This document shows, piece after piece, positions 46,233-55,559 of a DNA stretch of 64,000 bases. Each line of letters begins with the position of its first letter. The stretch's first letter is position 1. Location: assembly GCA_963773155.1 (NCBI GenBank), contig CAVZAB010000003.1:29681-93680 (forward strand), in the 5' to 3' direction. The position numbers were made by a program, and so were the translations under genes. The notes beneath the pieces were generated by a model. It did not search any database, had not been told where the DNA came from, and saw only the letters and a program-made list of their open reading frames with translations. This DNA comes from CAVZAB01 sp963773155. Its GTDB lineage: Bacteria; Pseudomonadota; Alphaproteobacteria; Rhizobiales; Beijerinckiaceae.

Positions 46233-46521
46233 CTTTGACCTCCCTGCGCCTGTCGCCAGCTGGTCGGGCCCGCCCGCGCAAGGCGCTGGCCCTCGTTCAC
46301 CAAGCGCACATTGACGATCGGAGCGCGACGGTCAAGACGACGATGGTCGAATTAAGAATGCGCTCAGAAAATTTGCCGCTTTCGCCAGCACTCTGCCGCC
46401 TTACGCCTGGCGCTGCCCGCCAAAACGGCAAAAAACTGTTTCCGGACGGCGCCAAACAGCCTATCGTCACGCCGCTGGCGTCGGGCGACAAGCGACGCCG
46501 AAAGGGTGGACGATAGCGACC
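46233..46521. promoter_or_regulatory. divergent phaA / phaR control region
   Basis: This 289-bp region separates phaA (minus) from phaR (plus) and must hold both promoters. PhaR proteins bind DNA near PHB genes and repress their own gene, so an operator is expected here, but I can point to no unambiguous palindrome. A short A-rich stretch (46325-46380) marks a likely promoter zone. Confidence 0.4.
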
Positions 46522-47103
46522 ATGGCCAACGACAAACAACCCATCGTCATCAAGAAATATGCCAACCGGCGTCTCTACAATACCGGCACCAGCACCTATG
46601 TCACGCTCGAGGACCTGGCCCAGATGGTCAAGGCCGGCGAGGATTTCGTCGTCTACGACGCCAAGAACAATGAGGAGATCACCCGCTCCGTCCTGACCCA
46701 AATCATTTTCGAACAGGAAAGCAAGGTCGGACAGAATCTGCTGCCGATCACTTTCATGCGCCAGTTGATCCGGTTCTATGGCGACAGCATGCAATCGCTG
46801 GTGCCGAGCTATCTCGAATTTTCGATCGACCGTCTGACCAGCGACCAGCAGAAGTTCCGCGAGCAATTTGCCGAAGCGTTCAGCGGCAAGGGCTTTCCCC
46901 ACCAGGTGTTTGGATCGCTCGACGAGCAGGTGCGCAAGAACATGGCGATATTCAACCAGGCCTTGACGATGTTCAATCCGTTCGTGCCGGCCGCTGCCGG
47001 CGAGGCAGAGAGCACCAGCAAACCCGCCGCCAATGATATAGACGAATTGCGCCGGCAAATGGCGGCCATGCAGCAGCGGCTCGACGTTCTGTCGAAGGAT
47101 TGA
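46522..47103 (+). CDS. phaR: polyhydroxyalkanoate synthesis repressor PhaR
   Basis: This 193-residue regulator has an N-terminal PHB/PHA accumulation DNA-binding domain starting PIVIKKYANRRLYNTGTSTY and continuing VTLEDLAQMVKAGEDFVVYD, then the PHB_acc repeat SVLTQIIFEQESK and LPITFMRQLIRFYGDSMQ. The C-terminus is a short coiled coil (ELRRQMAAMQQRLDVL). PhaR senses PHB granules and represses phasin and its own gene. It is divergent from phaA-phaB. Confidence 0.95.
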   Translation: MANDKQPIVIKKYANRRLYNTGTSTYVTLEDLAQMVKAGEDFVVYDAKNNEEITRSVLTQIIFEQESKVGQNLLPITFMRQLIRFYGDSMQSLVPSYLEFSIDRLTSDQQKFREQFAEAFSGKGFPHQVFGSLDEQVRKNMAIFNQALTMFNPFVPAAAGEAESTSKPAANDIDELRRQMAAMQQRLDVLSKD

Positions 47104-47109
47104 GCGGCC

Positions 47110-48873
47110 TCATACTGCGATGCCGACCGGTTCTGCGTCGTCTGCCTCGACCAATTCCGCCCGACCGAATTGGTGGCCCTGCAGATAGGTCACGCCCCAT
47201 TGCGCTAGAATATCGGCACTCTCCTGGTCTTCGACCCATTCGGCAACCGTCGGAATGCCGAGATTACGAGCCAATTCGATCAGGGTGCGCACGAAAAACC
47301 GATCATCGGCCGAGCGGGCGAGGTTCTGGACGAAGGCGCCGTCGATTTTCAATAGATCGACGTCGAGGCGGCGCAGATTGCGGAACGAGGTAAAACCGGC
47401 GCCGAAATCGTCCATCGCAATGCGCAGACCGAGCGCCTTCAGCCCGGCAATGGCGCGGGCCGTCGCATCGAGATCGGCGATCGCGCAGGTCTCGGTGAAT
47501 TCGATCGTCAGCCGTTCGGCGACCCCGGGGTGACGGTGCAATAGTGCGCTGATCCGGGCGATGAAATCGACGTCATGGAGCGTGCTGCTGGAAGCATTGA
47601 CGGAAAGCTGCAGGCTGCGGTCGGCCGAGAGGAGTTCGAGCACCATTTCGAGCACGCGGCGATCGATGAGTTCGACCAGACCGACCCGCTCGGCGATCGG
47701 CATGACGAGATCGGGTGCGATAATTCGGCCGTCGGAGCGGCGCAGGCGCACCAGCGCCTCCTTGAAAGCGACCTCGCCAGTCTGTGCCAGCACAACGGGC
47801 TGCAGAGCGAGCGCGAGGCGCCGGTCATTCAGCGCCTGGATGATTTCGTCGGTCGCCGCCAGCGAACGGATCCGCTCGGTGTCGCGCCACAGGCTCGGCT
47901 CGAAGGCCATAAAGCGGCGCGATGTCTGCGCCTTGCACAGATCATAGGCCTCCTCGGCATGCTGCAGCAACGCCTGGATCGAGCGGCCGTCGCGCGGCGC
48001 GACGACGCCGCCGATGCGCACCGATACGGGTACCGGCCCGCCTGCGGTCGACGCTGGCCGGCCGACGACGGCCTCGACCAAGCGGCCGGCCGCGAAGGCC
48101 ATTTGCTCGGCGTCGCAATTGCCGAGCAGCAGCACGAATTTATTGCCGGCATGCCGCCCGATGATGTCGCCAAAGCGCAATTGCGCTTTCAACCTCTGCG
48201 CCACTTCGGCAATGACTTCGTCGGCGACATTGTAGCCATAGCTGCGATTGAGAATGGCGAGATTGTCGATTCCGGCGAGCAGCGCGGCAAAGGTGCCGTG
48301 GCTCTGCTGGGCGTCCTTCAGCATCTGCCCGGCCTGTTCGATCAGGCCGGCCCGGTTGAGCAGCCCGGTCGGCGGATCGAGCCTTGCCTGATGGGCGAAT
48401 CTTGCTTCGGCTTCGAACCGCAACGTGACGATGCGGATAACGCCATGGGCGCGCAGCGGCCGGCCATCCGACCCGGCAAACCAGCGGCCGGTGTCCTCGA
48501 TCCAGATTCGCGCCTTGTCTTGCGGGCAGTCGGCCTGGCCGAACATCAAGCCATATTGGACCTGGTAGCGCACCCCGGCGCCGAGGTCGGGCTCGCTCGC
48601 GCTCATCACCGCATCATAGCGTGATGCGGTTGATTCCGGCGCCAGCACCTCGGCAAAGGCCGAACCGGTGGCAATCGCCGCCGGGTCGTCGAGTCCGAGC
48701 ATGTCAAGCACATTGCCGCCCCAGATGATCTGGTCGGAGCTGATGTCCCAGGTATAGACGATTTCGCCGATGGAATTGAGGATTTCGCGCGGGTCGGCCA
48801 AGGTGGCCGGACGGGTGGGCTCTGTCTGTCGAATGGCCGGATTTTGCCGCTGTGTCCGATTGCCAAAATGCAC
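47110..48873 (-). CDS. PAS / degenerate GGDEF / EAL domain protein
   Basis: This protein is 587 residues if it starts at GTG 48873, which has GAGG six bases upstream; an ATG at 48954 adds 27 residues but has no ribosome-binding site. A PAS-like sensor occupies ~30-155, the GGDEF-like domain ~165-320 and the EAL domain ~340-580. The GGDEF signature is replaced by AGNKF (242-246), so diguanylate cyclase activity is unlikely. The EAL domain keeps KEAL (371-374), the Asn in LSVNASS, Glu in IEFTET, MDDFGAG, KIDG and AEWVE, so c-di-GMP phosphodiesterase activity is likely. It converges on phaR with six bases between. Confidence 0.87.
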   Translation of the reverse strand: MHFGNRTQRQNPAIRQTEPTRPATLADPREILNSIGEIVYTWDISSDQIIWGGNVLDMLGLDDPAAIATGSAFAEVLAPESTASRYDAVMSASEPDLGAGVRYQVQYGLMFGQADCPQDKARIWIEDTGRWFAGSDGRPLRAHGVIRIVTLRFEAEARFAHQARLDPPTGLLNRAGLIEQAGQMLKDAQQSHGTFAALLAGIDNLAILNRSYGYNVADEVIAEVAQRLKAQLRFGDIIGRHAGNKFVLLLGNCDAEQMAFAAGRLVEAVVGRPASTAGGPVPVSVRIGGVVAPRDGRSIQALLQHAEEAYDLCKAQTSRRFMAFEPSLWRDTERIRSLAATDEIIQALNDRRLALALQPVVLAQTGEVAFKEALVRLRRSDGRIIAPDLVMPIAERVGLVELIDRRVLEMVLELLSADRSLQLSVNASSSTLHDVDFIARISALLHRHPGVAERLTIEFTETCAIADLDATARAIAGLKALGLRIAMDDFGAGFTSFRNLRRLDVDLLKIDGAFVQNLARSADDRFFVRTLIELARNLGIPTVAEWVEDQESADILAQWGVTYLQGHQFGRAELVEADDAEPVGIAV

Positions 48874-48984
48874 GCGCGACCTCGGGAGGTTGAAAGGACG
48901 GCGCGCCGGCCGAACGATGAGGCACTGGCATGCGCCAGTACACCATCGTGTCAACTAAGGGTTAAGGATCGGTTTCGATCGGGC

Positions 48985-49755
48985 TCAGGCTTTGTTTTTG
49001 CGGGCTCGCAATTCCGCAAAAACCGCGGCCGGATCGGCGCCCGCCATCCCGACCGCCCGCTGGACATTGGGCTCTTCGGCACGCAGGAACGGGTTGGTGG
49101 CAAGTTCGAGCGTGATCGTCGAGGGCAAGGTCGCCTGGCCGCGGGCGCGCAGCGCCTCGACGTCGGCCAGCCGGCTGCGCAGCAGGTCATTGTCTGGATC
49201 GACCGTAACCGCAAAGGTGCCGTTCGCCAGCGTATATTCATGGCCGCAATAGAGCTGGGTTTCGCCCGGCAATTGCGCCAGTTTCATCAGCGAATTCCAC
49301 ATCACGCTCATCGGCGTCTCGAAAACCCGCCCGCAGCCCATCGCAAAAAGCGTATCGCCGGCAAACAGCAGGTCCTGTTCCTCGAACCAATAGGCGACGT
49401 GCCCGGCCGTATGGCCGGGCGTCTCGATGACCTTCGCAGCGAATCGCCCGATGGCGACGACGTCGCCCTCGCCAACCGCGACATCGACGCCGCCGATCTG
49501 GCCTGCCTCCTTGGCCGGGGCAACCACCCGCAGCTTCGGAAAACGGGTCCGCAAGGCCGGGATTCCGTCGATGTGATCGCTGTGCCGGTGGGTGATCAGA
49601 ATGTCGGTGAGGTTCCAGCCCTTCAAGGCGAGGGCGGCGAGGACCGCTTCGCCGTCCGGCGCGTCGATACTGGCGGTCGCGCCGCTATCGGGATCGTGGA
49701 CAAGCACGCCGAAATTGTCTTTGAGACAGGCAAACTGATAGATTTGAACGGACAT
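48985..49755 (-). CDS. gloB: hydroxyacylglutathione hydrolase (glyoxalase II)
   Basis: This 256-residue metallo-beta-lactamase-fold enzyme hydrolyses S-lactoylglutathione in methylglyoxal detoxification. The binuclear metal motif is LITHRHSDHIDGIPAL near residue 54. TPGHTAGHVAYWF (near 113) and LFAGDTLFAMGCGRVFE (near 130) supply further ligands, and the C-terminal domain has YCGHEYTLANGTFAV. The gene upstream on the opposite strand is a methyltransferase. Confidence 0.95.
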   Translation of the reverse strand: MSVQIYQFACLKDNFGVLVHDPDSGATASIDAPDGEAVLAALALKGWNLTDILITHRHSDHIDGIPALRTRFPKLRVVAPAKEAGQIGGVDVAVGEGDVVAIGRFAAKVIETPGHTAGHVAYWFEEQDLLFAGDTLFAMGCGRVFETPMSVMWNSLMKLAQLPGETQLYCGHEYTLANGTFAVTVDPDNDLLRSRLADVEALRARGQATLPSTITLELATNPFLRAEEPNVQRAVGMAGADPAAVFAELRARKNKA

Positions 49756-49847
49756 GGCTGCTCTTTGATTTGGCCTAGCGGCGTAACAAGCCCTACCCTG
49801 CCAGAAAGGTCAACCGCCGAGCCGCCGTCGGGATTTCGCGAGACTCC

Positions 49848-50609
49848 ATGCCGCTAGACGTCGTCGATTTGCGCAGCTTCTACGCCGCCCCGCTTGGCCG
49901 GGTGGCACGGCGTTGCATTGGCCGGATCGTGCGGGACCGCTGGCCGAGCTGTGCCGGCCTGTCGGTTATGGGGCTCGGCTATGCAACCCCCTATCTCGGC
50001 GAATTCCGCGCCCAGGCGGTCAGGGTCATCGCCTTCATGCCGGCCGAACAGGGGGTCGTTAACTGGCCCGCCTCCGGTGTCTCCGCCTCGGCCCTCGTCG
50101 AAACCGCCCTGATGCCGTTGCCCGACGCCTCGATCGACCGGATCTTCTTGGTTCATGCCCTGGAAACCGCCGAGCATCCACGCCAACTCCTCGCCGAAAT
50201 CTGGCGGATTTTGACGCCGGGCGGCCGGGTCATCGTTGTTGCGCCGTCACGGCGTGGCCTGTGGGCACGGCTCGACACCACCCCGTTCGGCCACGGCCAG
50301 CCGTTTTCGAAAAGCCAATTGCGCGAGTTGATGCGCGCCACCCTGTTCTCGCCGAGCCATTGGAGCGAGGTGCTCTATGTGCCGCCGTTCGACCGGCGGA
50401 TCTTTTTATCCTGTGCCCCCGCTTTCGAGCGGATCGGCCGCTCGCTCAATCTGCCCGGTGCCGGCGTCTTCGTGGTCGAGGCGACCAAGCAATTGTATCG
50501 GCCGGTCGGGCTGCGCAAAGTGCAGCGCCGCGTCGTGCCGCGGCTGGAGCCGGTCCTGGTGCCGGGCGTCGGCCGCACCGCTCGATGGCCTAGCGGCGAC
50601 GCAGGGTAA
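49848..50609 (+). CDS. class I SAM-dependent methyltransferase
   Basis: This 253-residue protein has a Methyltransf_11-type core: LSVMGLGYATPYLGEF in place of the glycine-rich SAM loop, then LPLPDASIDR-like LMPLPDASIDRIFLVHALET and LLAEIWRILTPGGRVIVVAP. The first Gly-rich motif is GLGYATPYLG, slightly relaxed. The substrate is unknown. The gene beside gloB and metW is a conserved neighbourhood in Hyphomicrobiales. It overlaps the convergent metW by 20 bases. Confidence 0.85.
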   Translation: MPLDVVDLRSFYAAPLGRVARRCIGRIVRDRWPSCAGLSVMGLGYATPYLGEFRAQAVRVIAFMPAEQGVVNWPASGVSASALVETALMPLPDASIDRIFLVHALETAEHPRQLLAEIWRILTPGGRVIVVAPSRRGLWARLDTTPFGHGQPFSKSQLRELMRATLFSPSHWSEVLYVPPFDRRIFLSCAPAFERIGRSLNLPGAGVFVVEATKQLYRPVGLRKVQRRVVPRLEPVLVPGVGRTARWPSGDAG

Positions 50610-51246
50610 AAACTGCCTGTTCGCCAAACAAATTCCACACCCACCAGGGCGCGCGTACCTGCATTTTCTTGCCGAACCGATCGAGTGCGACGGCCCGTTC
50701 GATCCTGGCACCGATCAGATCGACCAGCCCGATAAAGTCGCTAATCGTGCAGAAATGGATGTTCGGCGTATCGTACCAGCTATAGGCGAGGGCTTCGGTC
50801 ACCGGCATTCTTCCCTTTAGCAGGATCTGGCTGCGAATCCGCCAATGGCCGAAGTTCGGGAAGGACACGATCGCCCGCTGGCCAATTCGCAGCATTTGTT
50901 CGAGAACGGCCTTCGGCTGGCGGGTCGCCTGCAGGGTTTGCGATAGAATAACATAGTCAAAGGCGTCGGCGGGATAATCGGCAAGATCGGTATCGGCGTC
51001 GCCCTGAATGACCGAAAGCCCGGTCGCGACGCATTGATTGACGCCCTTCTGGCTAATCTCGAGACCGCGCGCGTCGACGCCGCGGGAACTAGCGAGAAGC
51101 CGCAGCAATTGGCCGTCGCCGCAGCCGACATCGAGGACCCGGCTGCCGGAATCGACCATTGCGGCGACCAGGAGCAAATCGACGCGCGCTGCATCGCGGG
51201 CAGCGAAATGGGGCCCTTTGTCGACCGGCATCGCCAATCCTTCCAC
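50590..51246 (-). CDS. metW: methionine biosynthesis protein MetW
   Basis: This 218-residue SAM-fold protein has the motif SRVLDVGCGDGQLLRLLAS near residue 35 and the family signature YVILSQTLQATRQPKAVLEQ, followed by VSFPNFGHWRIRSQILLKGR. In MetX/MetW organisms MetW is needed, together with MetX, for homoserine acylation. It follows metX by four bases, so the two are surely one operon. Confidence 0.94.
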   Translation of the reverse strand: MEGLAMPVDKGPHFAARDAARVDLLLVAAMVDSGSRVLDVGCGDGQLLRLLASSRGVDARGLEISQKGVNQCVATGLSVIQGDADTDLADYPADAFDYVILSQTLQATRQPKAVLEQMLRIGQRAIVSFPNFGHWRIRSQILLKGRMPVTEALAYSWYDTPNIHFCTISDFIGLVDLIGARIERAVALDRFGKKMQVRAPWWVWNLFGEQAVFTLRRR

Positions 51247-51250
51247 CGGC

Positions 51251-52435
51251 CTAATCCTTCAATTTGGCCAGGCCACGCGCCCTGGCGGCGGCCTCGAGAA
51301 AGCCGCGCGTTGTCGCCAGCAATTCCGGCAGATCGGTCAAAAAGGCGTCATGGCCCTTGTCGGTTTCGATTTCAACAAAGGAAACCGACGCGCCGCCGGC
51401 GTTGAGTGCATGGACGATGGCCCGCGAATCGCTGGTTGGAAACAGCCAGTCGGAGGTAAAGGAGACGACGCAGAAGCGGGTCTTGGTGCCGCGAAAGGCA
51501 AGCGCCAGGGAGCCGTCGTAATCGCCGGCGAGATCGAAATAATCCATCGCGCGGGTCACGTAGAGATAGGAATTCGCATCGAAGCGCTCGACGAAGCTCT
51601 TGCCCTGATGGCGCAGGTAGCTTTCGATCTGGAAATCGGCATCGAAGGAAAAGGTCGGCGCCAATCGGTTTTGCAGCTTGCGCCCGAATTTGCGGTGCAG
51701 GGCCTCGTCCGACATATAGGTGATGTGGGCAGCCATCCGGGCGACCGCCAGCCCCTTGATCGGCTGCACGCCGGCCTCGAGATAGCGCCCGCCACGCCAG
51801 TCCGGATCGGCCATGATCGCCTGCCGGCCCACTTCGTGGAAGGCAATGTTCTGCGAGGAATGCTTGTGGGCCGCGGCAATCGGCATCGCACTGAAGACCC
51901 GCTCGGGGTAGCTTGCCACCCATTGCAGAACCTGCATGCCGCCCATCGATCCGCCCGCAACGCAGAACAAAGTCTCGATGCCGAGACGATCGATCAGCAT
52001 CGCCTGGGCCCGCACCATATCGCGGACAGTGACGACCGGCAGATCAAGGGCATAGCTCCGGCCAGTCGCCGGATTGGTCGAAGCCGGCCCGGTCGTCCCC
52101 ATGCAGCCGCCGACGACATTGGTGCAAATGACGAAATAGCGCTCGGTGTCGATCGGCTTGCCAGGACCGACCATGGTCTCCCACCAGCCCGGCTTGCCGG
52201 TCACCGGATGCTGGCTGGCGACGTGCTGGTCGCCGGTCAGCGCATGGCAGACCAGGACCGCGTTGGAACGAGCCGGGTTGAGCCGGCCATAGGTCTGATA
52301 GGCGATGGTCAGCGGAAAAAGAGCGACGCCTGCATCCATTATCAAGGGCTGTTCCGGCCCGAAGCTCAGCGCCAGAGAGTGCGGCGAATCGGCCTCGCGG
52401 CGGCCGGGCACGGACATGGGGTCGAGCCTGTTCAC
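51251..52435 (-). CDS. metX: homoserine O-acetyltransferase (acyltransferase) MetX
   Basis: This 394-residue alpha/beta-hydrolase acylates homoserine for methionine synthesis. LTIAYQTYGRLNPARSNAVL, the nucleophile elbow VAGGSMGGMQVLQWVASYP near residue 150, FTSDWLFPTSDSRAIVHAL (Asp) and DKGHDAFLTDLP (His) give the full catalytic triad. A GTG at 52435 gives this length; ATG at 52417 (MSVPGRREAD) is an alternative. Whether the acyl donor is acetyl-CoA or succinyl-CoA cannot be read from the sequence with confidence. Confidence 0.94.
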   Translation of the reverse strand: MNRLDPMSVPGRREADSPHSLALSFGPEQPLIMDAGVALFPLTIAYQTYGRLNPARSNAVLVCHALTGDQHVASQHPVTGKPGWWETMVGPGKPIDTERYFVICTNVVGGCMGTTGPASTNPATGRSYALDLPVVTVRDMVRAQAMLIDRLGIETLFCVAGGSMGGMQVLQWVASYPERVFSAMPIAAAHKHSSQNIAFHEVGRQAIMADPDWRGGRYLEAGVQPIKGLAVARMAAHITYMSDEALHRKFGRKLQNRLAPTFSFDADFQIESYLRHQGKSFVERFDANSYLYVTRAMDYFDLAGDYDGSLALAFRGTKTRFCVVSFTSDWLFPTSDSRAIVHALNAGGASVSFVEIETDKGHDAFLTDLPELLATTRGFLEAAARARGLAKLKD

Positions 52436-52596
52436 GTCTCACTCGCTGGTCGTTCGATCTTCAGAACGTCTCGTCCGGTATGTAGAAGCGCGGCCTCGGC
52501 TGAGTCAAGGCGTTTGCAACCCGCCAATTCCTTTGCCAAGCGCCGGCCGTGCCAGTAAGAAGCGGCGTGTCCCATCCGCCAACCAGAACCGCCGCA

Positions 52597-53466
52597 ATGT
52601 CCGGGCAAGAACCAACCGAAACGCTGGCCGATCTCCGCGACGAGATCGACCGCCTCGACGCCGAAATGCATGCCGTCCTCATCGCCCGCGGCAGAATCAT
52701 CGACCGCCTGATCGCCGTCAAGGCGCGCGCCGGCGGCGGCTCGGCGTTCCGCCCGGGCCGCGAGGCGGCAATGATGCGGCGGCTGGCCGAGCGCCATCAA
52801 GGTCTGTTGCCGCTCGACACCGTCGAAGGTATCTGGCGGATCATCATTGCGACCTTCACCTATGTGCAGGCGCCCTACAGCGTCCATGCCGATTTTTCCG
52901 GCGGCGATGCGCCCATGCGCGACAGCCTGCGATTTCATTTCGGTTTCACGGTGCCCTGCCAGGTCCACCACACCACCCGCGGCGTCATCGAGGCGGTCGA
53001 ACGCTCAAGCGGCGATCTCGGCCTGTTCCGGATCGACGGCGGTGCATTGGCCGGTGCCTGGTGGACCAGGCTCACCGCGCCGGGGGCGCCGAAAATCATC
53101 GCCCGCCTGCCCTTCGTCGAGCGCCCTGCCCATCCAGCCGGCATGCCCGCCTTTGTCATTGCCAAGCCGCTGGCCGATGCGGCGGCCCGCGACGTCGTCT
53201 TGCACGTGGTGAGCCTGGATCGCTGGTCGGGCGGTTTGCCGGCGGCCGTGGGAAAAATCGGCGGCGAGATCATCGGCAATGCCGCCGACGAGATCGGATT
53301 GTCGCTGCTTGTCGCCTTGCCCGGCGCGGTATCGCCGCAAGCGCTGGCCGCGGCTCTCGCTTCGGCCGGCATTGCAGGCTCGCGACTTGCTGAGGCCGGC
53401 AGCCACGCCGCGCGCTACGAATTCGCCGAACCGGCCGCTGGCGCCGGCCGTTCCTGTTCGCCCTGA
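52597..53466 (+). CDS. chorismate mutase with degenerate prephenate-dehydratase-like tail
   Basis: This is a 289-residue protein. Residues ~8-90 are an AroQ-type chorismate mutase (TLADLRDEIDRLDAEMHAVL, GRIIDRLIAVKAR, EGIWRIIIATFT). The remaining ~190 residues resemble a prephenate-dehydratase fold: HHTTRGVIEAVERSSGDLGL is like the family pattern, but no TRF or ENS motif is seen, so dehydratase activity is doubtful. It heads a run with hisC and tyrA, 14 bp before hisC, consistent with tyrosine/phenylalanine synthesis. Start MSGQEPTETLAD at 52597. Confidence 0.82.
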   Translation: MSGQEPTETLADLRDEIDRLDAEMHAVLIARGRIIDRLIAVKARAGGGSAFRPGREAAMMRRLAERHQGLLPLDTVEGIWRIIIATFTYVQAPYSVHADFSGGDAPMRDSLRFHFGFTVPCQVHHTTRGVIEAVERSSGDLGLFRIDGGALAGAWWTRLTAPGAPKIIARLPFVERPAHPAGMPAFVIAKPLADAAARDVVLHVVSLDRWSGGLPAAVGKIGGEIIGNAADEIGLSLLVALPGAVSPQALAAALASAGIAGSRLAEAGSHAARYEFAEPAAGAGRSCSP

Positions 53467-53480
53467 CATCGGAGCTTTTC

Positions 53481-54591
53481 ATGTCCGCCCCCGCCAAATT
53501 GGCGCGCCCGTTTCCCCGCGCCTCGATCAGCGCCATCGAGGCCTATGTGCCGGGCCGCAGCAGCGCGCCAGGCCCCGGCATATTGTACAAATTGTCGTCC
53601 AATGAAACGCCGCTCGGTGCCTCGCCGCGCGCCATTGAAGCCTTCCGCGGCCAGGCCGAGCTTCTCGAACTTTATCCGGACGGATCGGCCGCCGCCTTGC
53701 GCGAGGCGCTCGCTGCCCGTCTCGGTCTCGACGCCGGACGGATCGTCTGCGGCAACGGCTCCGACGACCTGCTGCATCTTCTTGCCAGCGCCTATATTGG
53801 CCCCGGCGACGACGGCGTTTTCACCACACACGGATTTCCTCGTCTATAAAATCGCCATTGCCGCGGCCGGTGGACGGCCGGTCGAGGCGAGCGAAACCGC
53901 ATTCACCGCCGATGTCGACGCCATTCTCGCGGCGCTCACGCCATCGACAAAGGTCGTCTTCCTCGCCAATCCCAACAATCCCACGGGCACCTATCTTTCC
54001 TTTGCCGAGGTCAAGCGGCTGCACGCCCATTTGCCGCCGCACGTTCTCCTTGTCCTCGATGCGGCCTATGCGGAATATGTCCGGCGCAACGATTATTCGT
54101 CCGGTCTAGAACTGGCCGCCACCAGCGACAATGTTGTCATGACCAGAACCTTTTCGAAGATTTATGGCCTTGCCGGGCTGCGGCTCGGCTGGCTTTATGG
54201 TCCGCACCACGTCTGCGATGCAATCAACCGGATCCGCGGCCCCTTCAACGTCAATGCCCCAGCCATTGCCGCCGGCCTCGCCGCGCTCGCCGATAGCGAG
54301 CATTTGGTGCGCGCCTTGGCGCATAATGAGAGGTGGTTGCCTTGGCTCAGCCGCGAAATCGAGGCACTCGGCATTGCCGTCACGCCAAGTGTCGGCAATT
54401 TTCTGCTGCTGCATTTCGACTGGCCGCAGACGGCCCTCGAAGCCGACGCCTTTCTCGCCGGCCATGGCCTGATTCTGCGTCAACTCGCCGCCTATGGCCT
54501 GCCCAATTGTCTGCGCTTGACTATCGGCAGCGAAACGGCGAACCGGCATCTCGTCGCCGTTCTGGCAAAATTCATGCGGGCCAGACAATGA
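53481..54591 (+). CDS. hisC: histidinol-phosphate / aromatic aminotransferase HisC (one +1 frameshift)
   Basis: This PLP-dependent class I/II aminotransferase starts MSAPAKLARPFPRASISAIE. The first frame covers YKLSSNETPLGASPRAIEAF and ends at 53849 just after DDGVFTTHGF; the next frame continues LVYKIAIAAAGGRPV. Later motifs are VVFLANPNNPTGTYLSFAEV, LDAAYAEYV and the PLP Lys in MTRTFSKIYGLAGLRLGW. One extra T in GATTTC at 53833-53838 explains the break. Repaired, the protein is about 369 residues. It lies between chorismate mutase and tyrA, overlapping tyrA (ATGA), so it may act on prephenate or aromatic keto acids as well as on imidazole-acetol phosphate. Confidence 0.88.
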
Positions 54592-55559
54592 GCGACAGGC
54601 CTGCAGAACGGCTCGCTGAACCCTTGGTCGAGCGGCTTTGCCTGATCGGCCTCGGCTTGATCGGCTCGTCGATTGCGCACGCCGTGCGGCAGCGGGGGGT
54701 GGCGCGCCATATCGTCGGCTTTGATGCTTCGCTTGCGGTGCGGCAGCGGGCGCGGGTGCTGCCGCTCGCCGACCTGATCAAAGACGAAGCCGCGGCCGCG
54801 GTGCGCGATGCCGATCTCGTCATTCTGTGCGTGCCGATCGGTGCGCTTGCCGGCGTTGCCGCCGAGATGGCCGGCGATCTCAAGCCCGGCGCGATCGTGT
54901 CGGACGTCAGTTCGGTCAAGAGCATTGTGGCGGGTGCCGTGCAGAAGCATCTGCCCGCGGGCGTTCATCTCATTCCCGCGCATCCCGTCGCCGGCACTGA
55001 GCAATCTGGACCCGACGCCGGTTTTGCCAGCCTGTTTCACAATCGCTGGTGCATCCTGACGCCGCCGGAAGGCGCCGATCCGGCCGCCGTCGAACGGGTC
55101 TCAGCTTTCTGGCGGGCGATCGGTTGCAATGTCGAAATTATGACGGCCGCCCATCACGACATCGTTCTGGCAATCACCAGTCATATTCCGCATCTCATTG
55201 CCTACAATATCGTTGGCACCGCGGCCGATCTCGAAGAGGTGACCCAGTCAGAGGTGATCAAATTCTCGGCCGGCGGCTTTCGCGACTTCACCCGGATCGC
55301 GGCTTCCGACCCGACCATGTGGCGGGACGTCTTCCTGCACAATAAGGAGGCGGTGCTCGAGATGCTCGGCCGATTCAATGAGGATCTTTCGGCCCTCCAG
55401 CGGATGATCCGCCGGGGTGACGGCCGGGGCCTATTCGATCTGTTCAGCCGCACGCGGGCGATCCGCCGCGGCATTATCGCCGAGGGCCAGGAAACGGACG
55501 CGCCTGATTTCGGCCGCCGCGAGCGCAACGAGCGGCCCGATAGCGGCGGCGTTCAATAG
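54588..55559 (+). CDS. tyrA: prephenate / arogenate dehydrogenase
   Basis: This 323-residue NAD(P)-dependent enzyme makes the tyrosine precursor. The Rossmann motif is LCLIGLGLIGSSIAHAVRQR near residue 20, and SDVSSVKSIVAGAVQKHLP, HPVAGTEQSGPDAGFASLF and MTAAHHDIVLAITSHIPHLI are the TyrA catalytic-domain hallmarks. The start overlaps the hisC stop (ATGA). Its 3' end overlaps the convergent DUF2125 gene by seven bases. Confidence 0.93.
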   Translation: MSDRPAERLAEPLVERLCLIGLGLIGSSIAHAVRQRGVARHIVGFDASLAVRQRARVLPLADLIKDEAAAAVRDADLVILCVPIGALAGVAAEMAGDLKPGAIVSDVSSVKSIVAGAVQKHLPAGVHLIPAHPVAGTEQSGPDAGFASLFHNRWCILTPPEGADPAAVERVSAFWRAIGCNVEIMTAAHHDIVLAITSHIPHLIAYNIVGTAADLEEVTQSEVIKFSAGGFRDFTRIAASDPTMWRDVFLHNKEAVLEMLGRFNEDLSALQRMIRRGDGRGLFDLFSRTRAIRRGIIAEGQETDAPDFGRRERNERPDSGGVQ

